From positions 19,864,913-19,928,912 of the forward strand of contig ML679959.1 of assembly GCA_007922225.1 (NCBI GenBank): a stretch of DNA of 64,000 nt, read 5' to 3'. The position numbers and the translations under genes were made by a program. Of this stretch, positions 1 through 10,329 are shown piece by piece. Position 1 is the stretch's first letter, and each line of letters starts with the position of its first letter. This DNA comes from Emydura subglobosa. Taxonomy: Eukaryota; Chordata; Testudines; Chelidae. Under the pieces are notes generated by a model. That model saw only the letters and a list, made by a program, of their open reading frames with translations. It did not search any database and had not been told where the DNA came from.

Positions 1-55
1 TGGTGCCCTGATCTCAGTTAATGGCTCTAGATCGTACTATATTTCTTTTGAATGC
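1..55 (+). repeat. SINE/LINE 3'-tail fragment
   Basis: The words GGTGCCCTGATCTCAGTT followed by GGCTCTAG match the tail that ends many tetrapod tRNA-type SINEs (…gccctgatctcagttggggcctctagg…). It is cut off by the window start. The same words recur at 5845 and 36645. Confidence 0.45.
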
Positions 56-590
56 CAGGAAATATTTTGTAATGTTACACCAAAAGGTGAATTTAGTTTT
101 ATAGTTAGCTCTGCTTTACACACTTTATTTCTCTCAAGTCTGATTCATCTGATGTCTTATGTTAGTGTTACACATTATTTCCTTTTGTGTTTATATTGTT
201 TTTTCAGCTAGTGAAGCATGAACAACAAATAATTATTGTCATTTGTTTTTATGTAGTCGACATTCAGAATGACAATTAAATAAAGGACTGTTAATAAAGG
301 ACTGTAACTACAACATTTGCCAAGAAAATAAGAAAGGAGAAGAAATCATTATAATGATGAATTTAGGAAGAGATGATGGAAATAAAACACAGTTATCTGG
401 ATTATTGTGCAGTGGATGCGGCTGTTTGCATTGCACAGTAATTCTAAGATAGAGGTTTGCAGAGGAAATTATGATAACCTCCAGCTTCAAGGATTTATAT
501 CTTTGGTACATAAAACTGGGTTAGGGTTGAAACTTAGCATCAAAAGAGCTGATAGAACAATGAATTGTCATACAAATTTTAAAGACACAT
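56..590. other. Intronic sequence with no recognised feature
   Basis: A+T-rich single-copy-looking DNA. I see no repeat family or coding potential. Confidence 0.5.
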
Positions 591-592
591 CA

Positions 593-637
593 TGCACACA
601 CGTACACACACACAGATATATATATATATATATAAAC

Positions 638-680
<43 letters not shown>

Positions 681-692
681 TGTGTGTATATG
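593..692. repeat. Compound microsatellite (CA)n / (TA)n / (TG)n
   Basis: Runs of CA, then about 9 TA units, then TGTGTGTG, then about 12 TA units and a short TGTGTG stretch. The alternating purine-pyrimidine block is directly 5' of a CR1 3' terminus. Confidence 0.9.
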
Positions 693-715
693 TTATATCT
701 ATATCCATCTACAAG

Positions 716-1190
716 TAAGAACATTTAGAATAGCCATACTGGGTCAGACCAGTGGTCCATCTGGCCCAGTATCCTGTCTTCTGACAGTGGCTGTTGCCAG
801 ATGCTTCAGAGGGAAGGAACAGAACAGGGCAAATACTGAGTGATCTATCCCCCGTCGTCCAGTCCTTACAGCTCTAAGATGAACAGTCCCAGTCTTTTTA
901 ATCTCTCCTTATATGGAAGTTGTTCCATATCCATAATCATTTTCGTTGTTCTCTATACCTTTTCCAGTTCTAATATATCTTTTTATGAGATGAGGTGACC
1001 AGAACTGCACACAGCATTCAGGGTGTGGGCACACCATGTGCTTATATAGTGTTGTCATGATATTTTCTGTCTTATCTATCCCTTCCCTAATGATTCCTAG
1101 CATTCTGTTTAGGTTTTTTTTACTGTGCTGCAGATTGAGTAGATGTTTTCAGAGAAATATACACGATGACTCCAAGATCTTTCTTGAGTG
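716..1190 (-). mobile_element. CR1 LINE, 3' part (first segment, split by an LTR)
   Basis: Read on the minus strand this is a CR1 3' end. On the plus strand it opens with the typical antisense words (GCCATACTGGGTCAGACCAG, CAGTATCCTGTCTTCTGACAG) and runs through TTAATCTCTCCTTATATGGAAG and ATGACTCCAAGATCT. A solo LTR interrupts it at 1196; the element resumes at 2128 with no bases lost apart from the duplicated GTAAC. Frames are broken. Confidence 0.9.
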
Positions 1191-1864
1191 GTAACTGTTG
1201 TGCAAAATTAAGCACTCGGGACTTTTTCAAGGGGAAAAGGCAGTATGCCGCATTTATTGACAAAAACTAAAATAATAACTAACTTAAACCTACACATACA
1301 CACACATACACGCGCCCAAACGTACCAGAATGCGTTCTATAGTTTTATATATAGCTACCAGTCCTGATTGTGGCTTGAGATCGTAGCTAGGGTTCGTTGC
1401 TGGAGTTCGTGGCTCGTGGCAGCTACCTGGCCAGGGAAGCTGGGCACGAGGAGAGCAGGGTCCTTGTCGGGCGCGCACCGACGCTCTTCTTCAGATGATG
1501 TGTAGAACGCTGTTTTTCCCCCCAAAGCCTTGAAATCTCACCCAGTCTCTTATAGGTTTTTCAGTTCTGCTGTGTCACGTCGCTTCTCTGTGACCCTTGA
1601 TTGCTGGTACAATAGCAGACGTGACTTTCAGCTTGTTCTTTGATGTCATTGATTAAGTTTGATTAAGTTTTTCTGGGGTGGATCCTTCTTTGCTTTTTGG
1701 GGCTATGTTCACACTCTTCAGCCTAGGATGGACTTCACACTTCATCAGGACAACTTCATCAGGACAAGCTGGCAGTTTGGGTCTGACTCACACACACATA
1801 CACCCTCCATTCATACCGTGTTCAGATAACTATCTTATTCATCTAAAGGTTTAGAAAGGGTTTG

Positions 1865-1939
1865 ACACAAGATGGAGTACATAGGGTCAAAATGGGGTTT
1901 TTACACAAGATGGAGTACATAGGTCAAAATGGGGTTTTA
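1865..1939. repeat. Direct duplication of a 37-38-bp block in LTR U3
   Basis: ACACAAGATGGAGTACATAG followed by GGTCAAAATGGGGTTTT occurs at 1865-1902 and again at 1903-1939, with a partial third copy (cacaatatggagtatg) after it. Tandem U3 blocks often hold enhancer sites; no specific factor is claimed. Confidence 0.85.
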
Positions 1940-2030
1940 CATTCACAATATGGAGTATGACTGAGAGAAGTTCAAATGTTACATGATTTCAGTAATAACC
2001 ATATAGAGGCTGACACAAATAAGGGTATGA

Positions 2031-2108
2031 ATTAAAAGATATGAATTAATCTACAGGGTTACAATTACAATTAAAAGCTATGAATTAAGCTACAGGGTTA
2101 CAATTACA
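2031..2108. repeat. Direct duplication of a 39-bp block in LTR U3
   Basis: ATTAAAAG(A/C)TATGAATTAA followed by (T/G)CTACAGGGTTACAATTACA occurs twice back to back, with two differences between the copies. Confidence 0.85.
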
Positions 2109-2127
2109 ATTTTATTCCTACGGTAAC

Positions 2128-2578
2128 ACCTAATTTAGATCCTGTCATTTGTATCTATAGTTGGGATTAGGTTTTTCAATATGAATTATTTTGCATTTGT
2201 CAACATTGAATTTCCATTTTGTTGTCCAATCACTCAGCACTGTGAACCCTTTGTAACTCTTCACAGTCAGCTTTGGACTTAACTATCTTGAATAACTTTG
2301 TAGCATCTGCAAACTTTGCCACCTCATGGCTTACCCCCTTTTCCAGATCATTTATGAATATGTTGAACAGCACAGGTCCCAGGAAAGATCCTTGAGGGTG
2401 CGGCACATTATTTACCTCTCTCCACTGTGAAAACTGGCCATTTATTCCTACCCTTTGTTTCCTGCCTTTTAACCACATACTGATCCATGAGAGGACCTTT
2501 CCTTTTATCTCATGACTGCTTTCTTTGCTTACGAGGTTTTGGTGTGAGGGATCTGATCAAACGCTTTCTGAAATATCT
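2128..2578 (-). mobile_element. CR1 LINE, second segment with reverse-transcriptase remnant
   Basis: Continuation of the CR1 at 716-1190. On the minus strand an open stretch (2478-2230) encodes the end of the reverse-transcriptase palm: GPVLFNIFINDLEKG, then KFADATKLFKIV. The catalytic motif normally read as FADD is FADA here, so the copy is dead. The boundary near 2578 abuts unrelated GC-rich sequence. Confidence 0.92.
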
Positions 2579-2960
2579 ATCTCAGGGATGTGAAATTGAT
2601 TGCGCAGGGGGTGCATCAAGCTGCGGCCACCCCCTCTCAGAGTAGGCAATCCAGTGATGCCAGGAGCAGGGTGTGGTGTCACGGGGAGAGCGCTGTCTGT
2701 GTGTGGATGCATGCGTCATGTGACACTGTGGCAAGTGAAACAGTTTGGTGTGGAGACCCAGGCCGAGATCCATGTGACAGAAGCTGCTGCGGATTCAGTG
2801 AGTGAGGGGCAGGCTTTATTTCCAATCCTGCCTTCCCTGCTGCTACCCACATTACACCCAGGACAGGACCCAATGCTCCCAACCCCACTGCATAACCCAA
2901 TCCTGGCCCAACATAGGATATTAGTGGATTTTGTGAGCCTCTACTACCTTAAAGTTTCCA
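2579..2960. other. GC-rich segment of unknown origin
   Basis: Distinctly more G+C-rich than its surroundings, with frames open on both strands. Composition alone explains the frames. It may be part of an unrecognised repeat next to the CR1. Confidence 0.4.
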
Positions 2961-2963
2961 TCC

Positions 2964-3008
2964 CGTGTGTGTGTGTGTGTGAGATATAGATATATGTGTA
3001 TGTATGTA
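2964..3008. repeat. (GT)n microsatellite followed by GATA/GTAT variants
   Basis: Nine GT units, then gagatatagatatatgtgtatgtatg. Simple repeat. Confidence 0.85.
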
Positions 3009-3344
3009 GTATTTTGATTTCAGGAGTGTGGGCAGCTATTTTCCCTTTAAACAGCTGACATGTCAGCTCTGGAGAGAGGGGCTGTAACTTTCCATAATTG
3101 CAGCAATATTGAGCGAAAGTGTCGTAAGGGGACTTTATGTTGTCTTCCACACCTATGATTCAGCAGTCACAGATACAAAATAATTACAAGAGCTCAAAAC
3201 AAAGAACAGTCTGGATAAAGAATAATGACACAAACCACCAATGACACCCCAAAAATCAGGATGAAAAAGCTCCATTAAAAGTCCTATTTTCCAGCAACCC
3301 ATGCTATTTCTGATTGTAAGTATAGAGGGAGGCAGTGATGTGTG

Positions 3345-4486
3345 TGACACACACATCAATGTGTCTGGAGTGGCTCACAGCTGTTTGTGCCAGTCTCAGA
3401 TTAGACTGTTGGAAAACAGGGCAGATGCCCCAAACTGGTAGTATATTCTAAAATTAGATTTCACCAAGTCAGTAACCAATGTGCACGTCTGGATCGCTAT
3501 GTTAGTTTTACCATGGAGTCACAGACGGTCCGCTTAGACTTTTCAGCCTACTTTACCACCCAGACAAACTGGACTTTGTGATACTGGTCATTATACCAAA
3601 TATCACATCACTTTAGGTTACGCAGAATCACAAAGAATCAGTCACTTTCCCCAAATCAGTTGGTACTCTGGATCTTACAACAAAAAACAACACAGGTAGC
3701 CAATTCTCTAGTAAACTAACTAAAGATTTACTAGCTAAATCAAAGAAATGAGAGTTATTGAGAGATTAAAGCAAGTAAAACACATTAACAGGTGAGTCAA
3801 AGTTTGTAAATCCAAACGTTGGCAGAGATGTAGTAATCTGCTAGTCTCCAAAAATCTTTCAGGATTATCCGGGATAACTCTGTCCACTCACTCAGTATTT
3901 CCACCATGTTGGAATCCAAAACAGTTCAGAGATGAAAGATAATTCCATAAATCCATATTTATAGCTTTTCCACACAGAAGGCAATCTGATAAGTGTCTTT
4001 GCTCCTCCATCACTCCTTGCTTTGAAATTAGCATTTCCTATTATAGCCAGTAAGTCTTCATTAGCATTTCCAAGGTTCCATTCACATTTCATGAGTTTAG
4101 CTACAGGAATATACACAATGTAAAAGGTAATGTAATAGCAAACAACAATCCTCCATTCGTTTTCATGAAGTTTTACAGCTGATTACAATCTGATATAACA
4201 CACCTTTGATCGAGGGTTATTTAATTACAGGGTAACATAATGTAGAAATAATAACAATCCTCCATTAGTTTTCATGAAGTTTTACAGCTGATTATAATCT
4301 GACATAACATACCTTTGATTGAGGGTTATTTAATTACAGGGTAACATAAAGTAGAAACAATGTTATAGCAAACTACAAGTTATAGACAGACAAAAACAAT
4401 ACAATCAATATCTCCTTTATATTCACATACAAGTGAATTTTTCTGAGAATCTGACATGCACTGGCACCTGGCCTGTCAGCATCACA
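3345..4486 (-). mobile_element. Solo LTR, family shared with 46600-47988
   Basis: Perfect 5-bp target duplication GTGTG at 3340-3344 and 4487-4491. The element runs TGACACAC…GCATCACA, so it has canonical TG…CA ends. It shares TGTCTGGAGTGGCTCA, a CATGGAGTCACA block, ACTAACTAAAGATTTA, AAAGAAATGAGAGTTATT and the terminal CTGNCAGCATCACA with the copy at 46600. No internal viral sequence is present. A TATA-like TATAAATATGG on the minus strand near 3963 and the decayed signal AGTAAA near 3730 fit a minus orientation. Confidence 0.87.
4144..4361. repeat. Tandem duplication, 109-bp period, inside the LTR
   Basis: AACAATCCTCCATT through GGGTAACATAA(T/A)GTAGAAA occurs at 4144-4252 and again from 4253. 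The copies differ at only about eight positions, so the duplication is younger than the family split. The 46600 copy does not show it. Confidence 0.85.
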
Positions 4487-4618
4487 GTGTGGTGAGAGTT
4501 GGCAAATGCTGATTTGTCTGTAGTGAACACTATCTAATTTTTATCCTGACCATGCCTATACCATGGAGTATGTGCAAGAGCTCACAGCCTTTTCCTGTTG
4601 TGAGTGAGCTGGCTACTG

Positions 4619-4914
4619 GTCTGGGAGCTTTGGTCCTTAAGTTTTGACCATGGTCTATGAATAATTTTGCAAAACATTCCCTGATCTTTCCATAACCCCT
4701 CCCCCATCTTCATCACTGGCCCTTTTAGTAACATGTGACCAAAGCTCCCAGACTGTGTTTGATGCTACTAATTGTCTCTATCGGATACCACACTTGTTTT
4801 TAGTCCTACTATTTGCTCAGCATGAATAGTTGTGAAGAAGATGGGGGAGGGGTTATGGAAAGGTCAGGGAATGTTTTGCAAAATTATTCATAGACCATGG
4901 TCAAAACTTAAGGA
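4619..4914. repeat. Interleaved inverted repeats A-B-A'-B'
   Basis: A (GTCTGGGAGCTTTGGTC, 4619-4635) has its perfect reverse complement A' at 4737-4753. B (4634-4716, 83 nt) has its reverse complement B' at 4832-4914 with only two mismatches. A to A' looks like a 135-bp palindromic MITE containing B; B' would be an inverted, end-truncated second copy. Confidence 0.85.
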
Positions 4915-5439
4915 TCTGAGAAAGCAGTCATGTGAGCAGACCTCAGTATTGGTTGGTGTACCTAAAATTGGTGAGAGTCAAGTATGATATTCTCCTTGTA
5001 GTCCTTACTGCATGGTTTTCTAGGGCTTCTTTCAAGGTATTCAAGCTGTGAATGGACCAGACCAGTGCAAACATCTAACAGACATGGGCCACAGACAAGA
5101 AATGCCTCATTTTTAAGATTAAAGGATAGGTCAGTATTCCTGAGAGAGGCATTTAAGGGGACAGATGACCTGATTCTTAGAGATGCCTTGTTTTTCTACA
5201 CACAGTTAACTTGAAAGGCAAACAGTAGTAGCTATAGGTCTGTCTATTAATAGTCTCCCCTGCCCCCCGACGATGAATTGGCGGTGCAAAATTTTACACC
5301 AACTTTACAGTAGCCCATGTTTCCCCAACTTAAGAAAATCCTCAGTTGTCCCTTTAGGGCACATTTAAAGTTCACTTCGTGCAGCTTCAGCCTTCTGGTC
5401 CTTTGAGTCCTTCTGTATAAGGGGGCATATTTTCATCAG
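4915..5439. other. Intronic sequence without a recognised family
   Basis: Low-complexity C/G patch at 5262-5285 and a segment (gtgcaaaattttacacc) with a short palindrome. No firm assignment. Confidence 0.4.
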
Positions 5440-5630
5440 TGAAGGTAACGAACCATTGGAGCAATTTACCAGGGAGTATGGTAGATTCTACAGCTTTTGA
5501 AGAATTGAGATCAAAACTGGATGCTTTTCTAAAAGATACAACCACATTGTCTGTTATGCAGCAGATTAGACTAGGTAGATGATCATAATGATGCTTCTTG
5601 GCCTTAAAGTCTATTAATCTCCCTCTTGCC
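5440..5630 (+). mobile_element. CR1 LINE 3'-end fragment
   Basis: Contains the CR1 3' words in order: GTGAAGGTAACGAACCATTGG, GCAATTTACCAGGG, GATTCTACAGC, GATGCTTTTCTAAAAGATA, GACTAGGTAGATGATCATAATG, CTTGGCCTTAAAGTCTAT. It is 5' truncated, as most CR1 copies are. Confidence 0.8.
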
Positions 5631-5834
5631 TAATTTTTACTCTACCAGTACACTTGTTCGATTTTCTTTTCTTTTCCTTTATTTGATCTTTGGTCTCATT
5701 TATAACTTCTGAAGTCAAGTTGTCTCACCAAACTAGTTAAGAAATAAACTGGGTTGTTATCTTATATTATATTTTAGGGTGTGAATAGTGTATCTTTAAA
5801 ATTGGAGAAAGGCCAGTTTATAATATCGCTACTG

Positions 5835-5900
5835 GCGTAGGTGGACCTGATCTCAGCTGGGGGCGTTAGGTACTTTTGGAATACAAGTGGAGTTGTTCCC
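5835..5900 (+). repeat. SINE 3'-tail fragment
   Basis: GACCTGATCTCAGCTGGGG, then TTAGGTACTTTTGGAATACAA, matches the …cctgatctcagctggggcctttaggtactattggaatacaa… tail family. Confidence 0.5.
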
Positions 5901-6283
5901 ATTTACTCCAACAGTGACTTTGGCATCAGGGCCATAGGATGGTGGTTTTCTTTAAGAAAGTTGTATGTATTGTCATGAAAATATTCCAAAATATGGTTCA
6001 ATTTCAAATCTACAGCTGAGATGAACTTTTGATTGTAGCTAATCTAGTAAATGGTCTAACTAGTTGTGGTATTTTGAGTAAAAATTAAATGGCTGAGATA
6101 TTAAATTTCAAAAAGTGGTTACTGTTTATGAAGAGTAACAACCATTTAAAGAAATTTCATAAGGAGTTTTGGTGTGCTTAAGTAGATATTTTAAGTGACT
6201 TTTATTAATACACATTCAATTGATCTTTAACATACATTTTAAAATGTCATAAATGTGTACACTCATTGCATTGTGCCAATATA
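5901..6283. other. Intronic sequence with no recognised feature
   Basis: A+T-rich DNA. Nothing supportable was seen. Confidence 0.45.
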
Positions 6284-6566
6284 CAGTGGCCACCATAAAA
6301 AGTTAGCAGTTAGTAGAAGTTGCCATGTCACACGATCTGACATACTGTAGTTATTTTCTTTTCTACCTGTTGTAGAATGCTCTGATTGATTGAAATGGCT
6401 TTTTAAAAATACCCATGGGTGCTCTGGTTTGTGTTTAAAGGAACATATGCACAAAAGCTTACATTTAAATTAATTTGTCATCGAAATCAACAAAATACAG
6501 GGCTGCAAAGATCATGTGGTTTGGCAGCTGTTCATATGCGCTGGCTGTTTTTAATGGCGACCACTG
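6284..6566. mobile_element. Tc1/mariner-like MITE
   Basis: Terminal inverted repeats CAGTGGCCACCATAAAAA and the complement of TTTTTAATGGCGACCACTG, flanked by TA on both sides (TATA at 6280-6283 and 6567-6570). Inner matches continue (cacacgatct against agatcatgtgg). No transposase remains in the 283 bp. Confidence 0.72.
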
Positions 6567-8980
6567 TATATTGATGATATTCATCCCAGTCCCACCCCTA
6601 AGAAAACATCATGAGACTCAGTCAGGCTACTCTTGTGCATAAAATTGTGTGTGTGTGTGTCTTTGCAGGATCTTGGCCTTTTTGGCACTCTGGCTGTTGT
6701 TTTGTAAAGCACTGAAGCACATGCGTAATTTTAAGCATATGCCCACCTACTTTGCTAAATTGAGGGTTCAGAGCTGAGCACCTGGCAGGAGCAAGCCCTT
6801 GGTTATCTCAGACCAAAGGCAAGATTTTAAAGAACAGCACACTATTCATTGTTAAAATAAAACAGCACAATGTCCCTCTCCTACAAACCTGAATGAGTTA
6901 AGACAGACATGTTTATTTGATCTATGAATTTTGTCAATTTCTTTAAAAAGTTTTATTAAATGTAAGTTTTGTATTTAAATTCCTTTAACAGCAAACCAGA
7001 TGTTCACAGATGGGCTTAAAATACACTTATTTTTTCTGATCTAAAGTTGTTCCAGTCATTTAAGAAGTTCAGTGGGACTACTTGCATGTCTATGTGTAAG
7101 CCACGGTCCAAGTGTTTGTAGTTAGATAACCTCTGCATTTGCAATATTAAAGGTATTCCCTTGTAACAACTGAGTAGTATACTAGTAACGGAGAAGTACA
7201 ACTGAATAATAGAGAGACTGAAGTAGCCTTAGGTAAAACTGGGAATGGACTTTCGGCCGGGAAAGTTGGGAATACTGCTGATCCTTTCAAGGATAGTCTT
7301 TAGCGCCTCTAAATGACTGCTAATCTGACTGTAATTTTGACAATCTAAAATGGTATTGTTCTGGGTCACATTTTAGTATCTGTAATTATTTCCACTGAAG
7401 TTCGTGGGAGTTTTGTCTGAGCAGGGATGGCAGGATCAGGTACAAAATATATGTGGGAGCTGGCTATAAAATATTGTATACCTTAAGTGGGAATCCTATT
7501 GGCAGTTGTAAGCCTATCCGCTGTGTCTGTTTTTAGGCAAGGAACATTGAAATGGCAGATGCTCTGTAGGGAAATAGGATTTGTAAATAGTAATGTATAG
7601 AGCACAACAATTTTTTTTTAAAAGTATGATAGGCTGTTTCAGCATTGTGTTTTGTAATCTTTTATTCTTTTCAAAGATTATTGCTAAACTCTTTTTCTAT
7701 TTTGCCATATAAAGTGGGTTCATTCAATATGTGACCCAGAAAATGGTATTTGGAAGCTAGGTCTTAGATCAAGAAAATGTATTAATGTGTAACAAGAGGA
7801 AGAAGGAAGGTAGCAGTGTGGATGTCACACAGATACCCATCACTGAGAGGAGTTAATATGTATATCTGGATTTCATTCTAATTGATGGGTCTTTCTGATC
7901 TTTGAAAAGCATTAAATTGCTGATGTTCGTGATGGAATGTCTATTGTCAAGTATGGATGAAAACTGAGCCTCATCATTGCAGTCAGTTTAAAAATGATTT
8001 GTAGAGAATTGACTTTGAATGTTTGTATTAGAGGTCAGAGTTCCACTTAGACGGCTCACACAGCTATAGAAATGTCTAGAATTGCCAGAGTTATGTTTCG
8101 CTATTAAGTAAATGGTTTAGGTAAGAATCCCAACCTGGCAGTAATTTTGATTAATTAAAATGGAAAAACTAACTGAAGCAAAGCAGCTGGGACAATTTCT
8201 AAGTAAATTCATCAGTCATTCAGAAACTATGCATTTTAATACCTGTAAATAATAGAACATTATCCAAATGGAAGCCTTTTATTGATGTATAAGTAAAGTT
8301 GAGTGTCACCCTCAGATTTCAAACTTTAATCGAGCATTCTCTAGCCTTTGCAGTCAGACCAACAAAGCTATTTTATTTATATTTTCTTTAACTTTATTTG
8401 TATTACCCATAAGGCCTAGGAATCCTAGACATGTTCCAGGGCACTATATTTTACTTCAGCAGCATGATTTAGATGTCAAGTGAAATGAAATCGGTGTACA
8501 AAAGTTGACATGCGCGATGTGCAATAGCTCCAAAAAGACGTTGAAATGTATTGATAAATATTTATTTGGAAATTTTGAAAATATATCATTTGTATGTACT
8601 GGATTAATGCTACATTAGAGAATTATAGACATTAAAGATGCAGAAAAAAAACTACTAGGACAACTTGTCTGTTCCCCTATTAATACTGGAATGTTCCCTA
8701 CATTGTCATGGTTTTTAAAAATATGTTATGACTGTTATTACCTTTTCTTTAATGCCGAATGGAGATGCTTATAGAAATACTGACAGTATAATGGCACTGA
8801 CAAGGACATTAAAGAAAGGTATGCTTAGGAAGAATGCAACATTGTGGACTCAATTCTCCCTTTAAATATGGACTCAAAATTCCCTCTAGGGGTGTGGTGG
8901 GAGTAACACACTATTGCATATGAATACAGAACTGACACGTGTGAATATTTAAATGCTTTCTATAGACAACAAAGCAAACA
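6567..8980. other. Distal part of the upstream intron
   Basis: Mostly A+T-rich single-copy-looking DNA. A short (GT) run lies at 6647-6661 and a palindromic-type repeat fragment (aagcacatgcgtaattttaagcatatgcccac) at 6708-6745. No coding potential or promoter-like CpG cluster before the exon at 9005. Confidence 0.5.
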
Positions 8981-9004
8981 CTGTTTTATGTCCTTTTTTA
9001 ATAG
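8981..9004 (+). promoter_or_regulatory. NAALADL2: Splice acceptor of the NAALADL2 exon
   Basis: The T-rich run (tgttttatgtccttttttaatag) ends in AG directly before the exon. The phase fits the Gly-Lys-Lys-Met reading known from the family. The reading frame happens to stay open 20 codons upstream to an ATG at 8953, but that stretch has no protein-like similarity and contains the acceptor tract. Confidence 0.85.
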
Positions 9005-9506
9005 GTAAAAAGATGGCTTATCACAAAGTGAACGCAGACCAGAGAACACAGGGGCACTCTCAGTACCTTGACAGTGACGAACTCCAGGCCACCACGTTGG
9101 AACTAGAATGGGACATGGAAAAAGAGCTGGAAGAGCCTGGCTTTGACCATTTCCGGCTGGACAGTGCAGTCGATCACCATCTGGGAAATTCACAAAACAC
9201 CAATATTGATCTTGAGCCTATTCAGCCCTCAGCCTCCCCTAGAGGAAGATTTCAACGACTTCAGGAAGACCCAGACTATGTGTCACATTATACGAGACCA
9301 GGACCAAAGAGCAACCGCTGCAACTTTTGTCGGATATTTAAGCTATTTTGCACTGTTTTGACTTTATTTATTTTTGGAATTTTAGTAGGATATTATGCAC
9401 ACAAAAAATGTCCTCCTTCCCCCACTCCTTCAGAACCAAGAGATCCTCATTTCTACCATGAAATTCTCAAGGAAATCAAAGCTGAAAATATTCAACAGAT
9501 TTTCAG
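9005..9506 (+). CDS. NAALADL2: NAALADL2 internal coding exon (N-terminal cytoplasmic tail, membrane anchor, start of ectodomain)
   Basis: This exon encodes the N-terminal part of NAALADL2, N-acetylated-alpha-linked acidic dipeptidase-like 2, a type II single-pass membrane protein of the transferrin-receptor/glutamate-carboxypeptidase II family whose peptidase activity is doubtful. A pyrimidine tract ends in AG at 9003-9004. One G from the previous exon plus GT makes Gly, followed by Lys-Lys-Met, so the acceptor is phase 1. Numbering from the Met codon at 9013, the exon gives 164 full codons plus AG. Residues 1-108 are acidic and cytoplasmic (LEWDMEKELEEPGF near 31-44, basic/Cys stretch SNRCNFCRIFK at 100-110). 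Residues 111-129 are hydrophobic (LFCTVLTLFIFGILVGYY), followed by KKCPP and the first ectodomain residues to about 165. The donor CAG|GTATGT at 9504-9512 is near consensus and phase 2. Identification rests on recalled similarity to vertebrate NAALADL2 (GKKMAY, HSQYLD, EWDMEKELEE, KSNRCNFC, FIFGIL). Translation may start upstream in the preceding exon, because Gly-Lys-Lys is in frame; Met 9013 is the first Met here. Confidence 0.93.
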
Positions 9507-9512
9507 GTATGT
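9507..9512 (+). promoter_or_regulatory. NAALADL2: Splice donor of the NAALADL2 exon
   Basis: CAG|GTATGT matches the U1 donor consensus closely. Reading through it gives Tyr-Val-Pro-stop, so an unspliced transcript would end the protein just after the ectodomain begins. Confidence 0.88.
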
Positions 9513-10329
9513 ACCTTGATATGTTATTGTTAGCATTGGTAGCTCATGTTTCTAATAGTATATAAACATTTCCTTTTAATCTCTTTTCTGCTATAGAGTA
9601 TGTTGTTTGCAAATATTTAATTCTGCTGCTCGTGTTCAACTTTCTCATGTTGTTTTTGACACTTGCATCAGATATTCTTGTAAGGGACTTAGACTGGATG
9701 CAAAATAATGTATAAATTAATTCAGAACCTTGTTAAAATAATACTTTAATAATGACCCAAATCTGGGCAATGTTCCTACTGTAAAATGGGGGATTATTTT
9801 TATAGAGAACAATATTCTGGTAAATATTGAAATTATTTTGAATGTGCACAGATTGGCAAAATCTGACCATTCAAAATAACTGCTGAAGCTGGCAGTTTAT
9901 TGGTTTATAGGTTTATTATGTAAAAAAGGTCTTGGGTGGTAGCCATATTTATCAAACAGATCTCTAGATTCTGATGTAAAGAGGCAGTTATTAAAAAGCA
10001 AACAAGTGTGTATGTGTACACAGACACCCTCCAGATATTTCAGTGTCAATGCATGCAGGATTGTAGAAGCAAGAGTATAATGAAATATAGAGTAATATCA
10101 TCTCTTCGGATTCAGTCCTGCAGTCCTTGCTCACTTCAGTGTTGCCAACTGGCATGATTTTATGGCATTATCTCGTGACACTTGGTGTTTTTCTAGAAGC
10201 CTAGTTATTAGGAATCTTGGCTTACTGTTTGAAATATGAAAGATATTTAGTCCACATGGATGCACAGACAAGATTGAAAATGTGGACCCTGAAGGTCCCC
10301 AAACCAGTAGGAAAATAAAAAGACTGACA
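9513..10329. other. Start of the downstream intron, nothing recognised
   Basis: A+T-rich DNA following the donor. Only stray simple-sequence motifs are seen. Confidence 0.5.

Larger units (their letters stand above)
1196..2122 (-). mobile_element. Solo LTR of an endogenous retrovirus, inserted in CR1
   Basis: Flanked by the 5-bp duplication GTAAC (1191-1195 and 2123-2127). Removing the element and one copy restores an uninterrupted CR1. The plus-strand ends are TG at 1196 and CG at 2121-2122 (expected CA, one transition). On the minus strand it has LTR layout: duplicated U3 blocks at 2031-2108 and 1865-1939, a TATA-like TATATATAAAA at 1353-1343, and AATAAA at 1258-1253. No internal retroviral genes remain, so it is a product of LTR-LTR recombination. 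It lies antisense to NAALADL2. Confidence 0.85.

Noticed and set aside
1865..2108. Regularly spaced repeats as a CRISPR array
   Set aside because: Just two units each, back to back without spacers, inside a retroviral LTR of a vertebrate genome.
1196..2122. Possible full provirus near the LTRs
   Set aside because: Only single LTRs with matching flanking duplications are present. No internal gag, pol or env-like sequence was seen between or beside them.
2600..2989. 129-codon open frame on the plus strand
   Set aside because: GC-rich segment with frames open on both strands; runs into a GT microsatellite. No recognisable domain or splice context.
8953..9012. In-frame ATG 20 codons upstream of the exon's own Met
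   Set aside because: The interval contains the polypyrimidine tract and acceptor, and the predicted peptide is not related to the known N-terminus.
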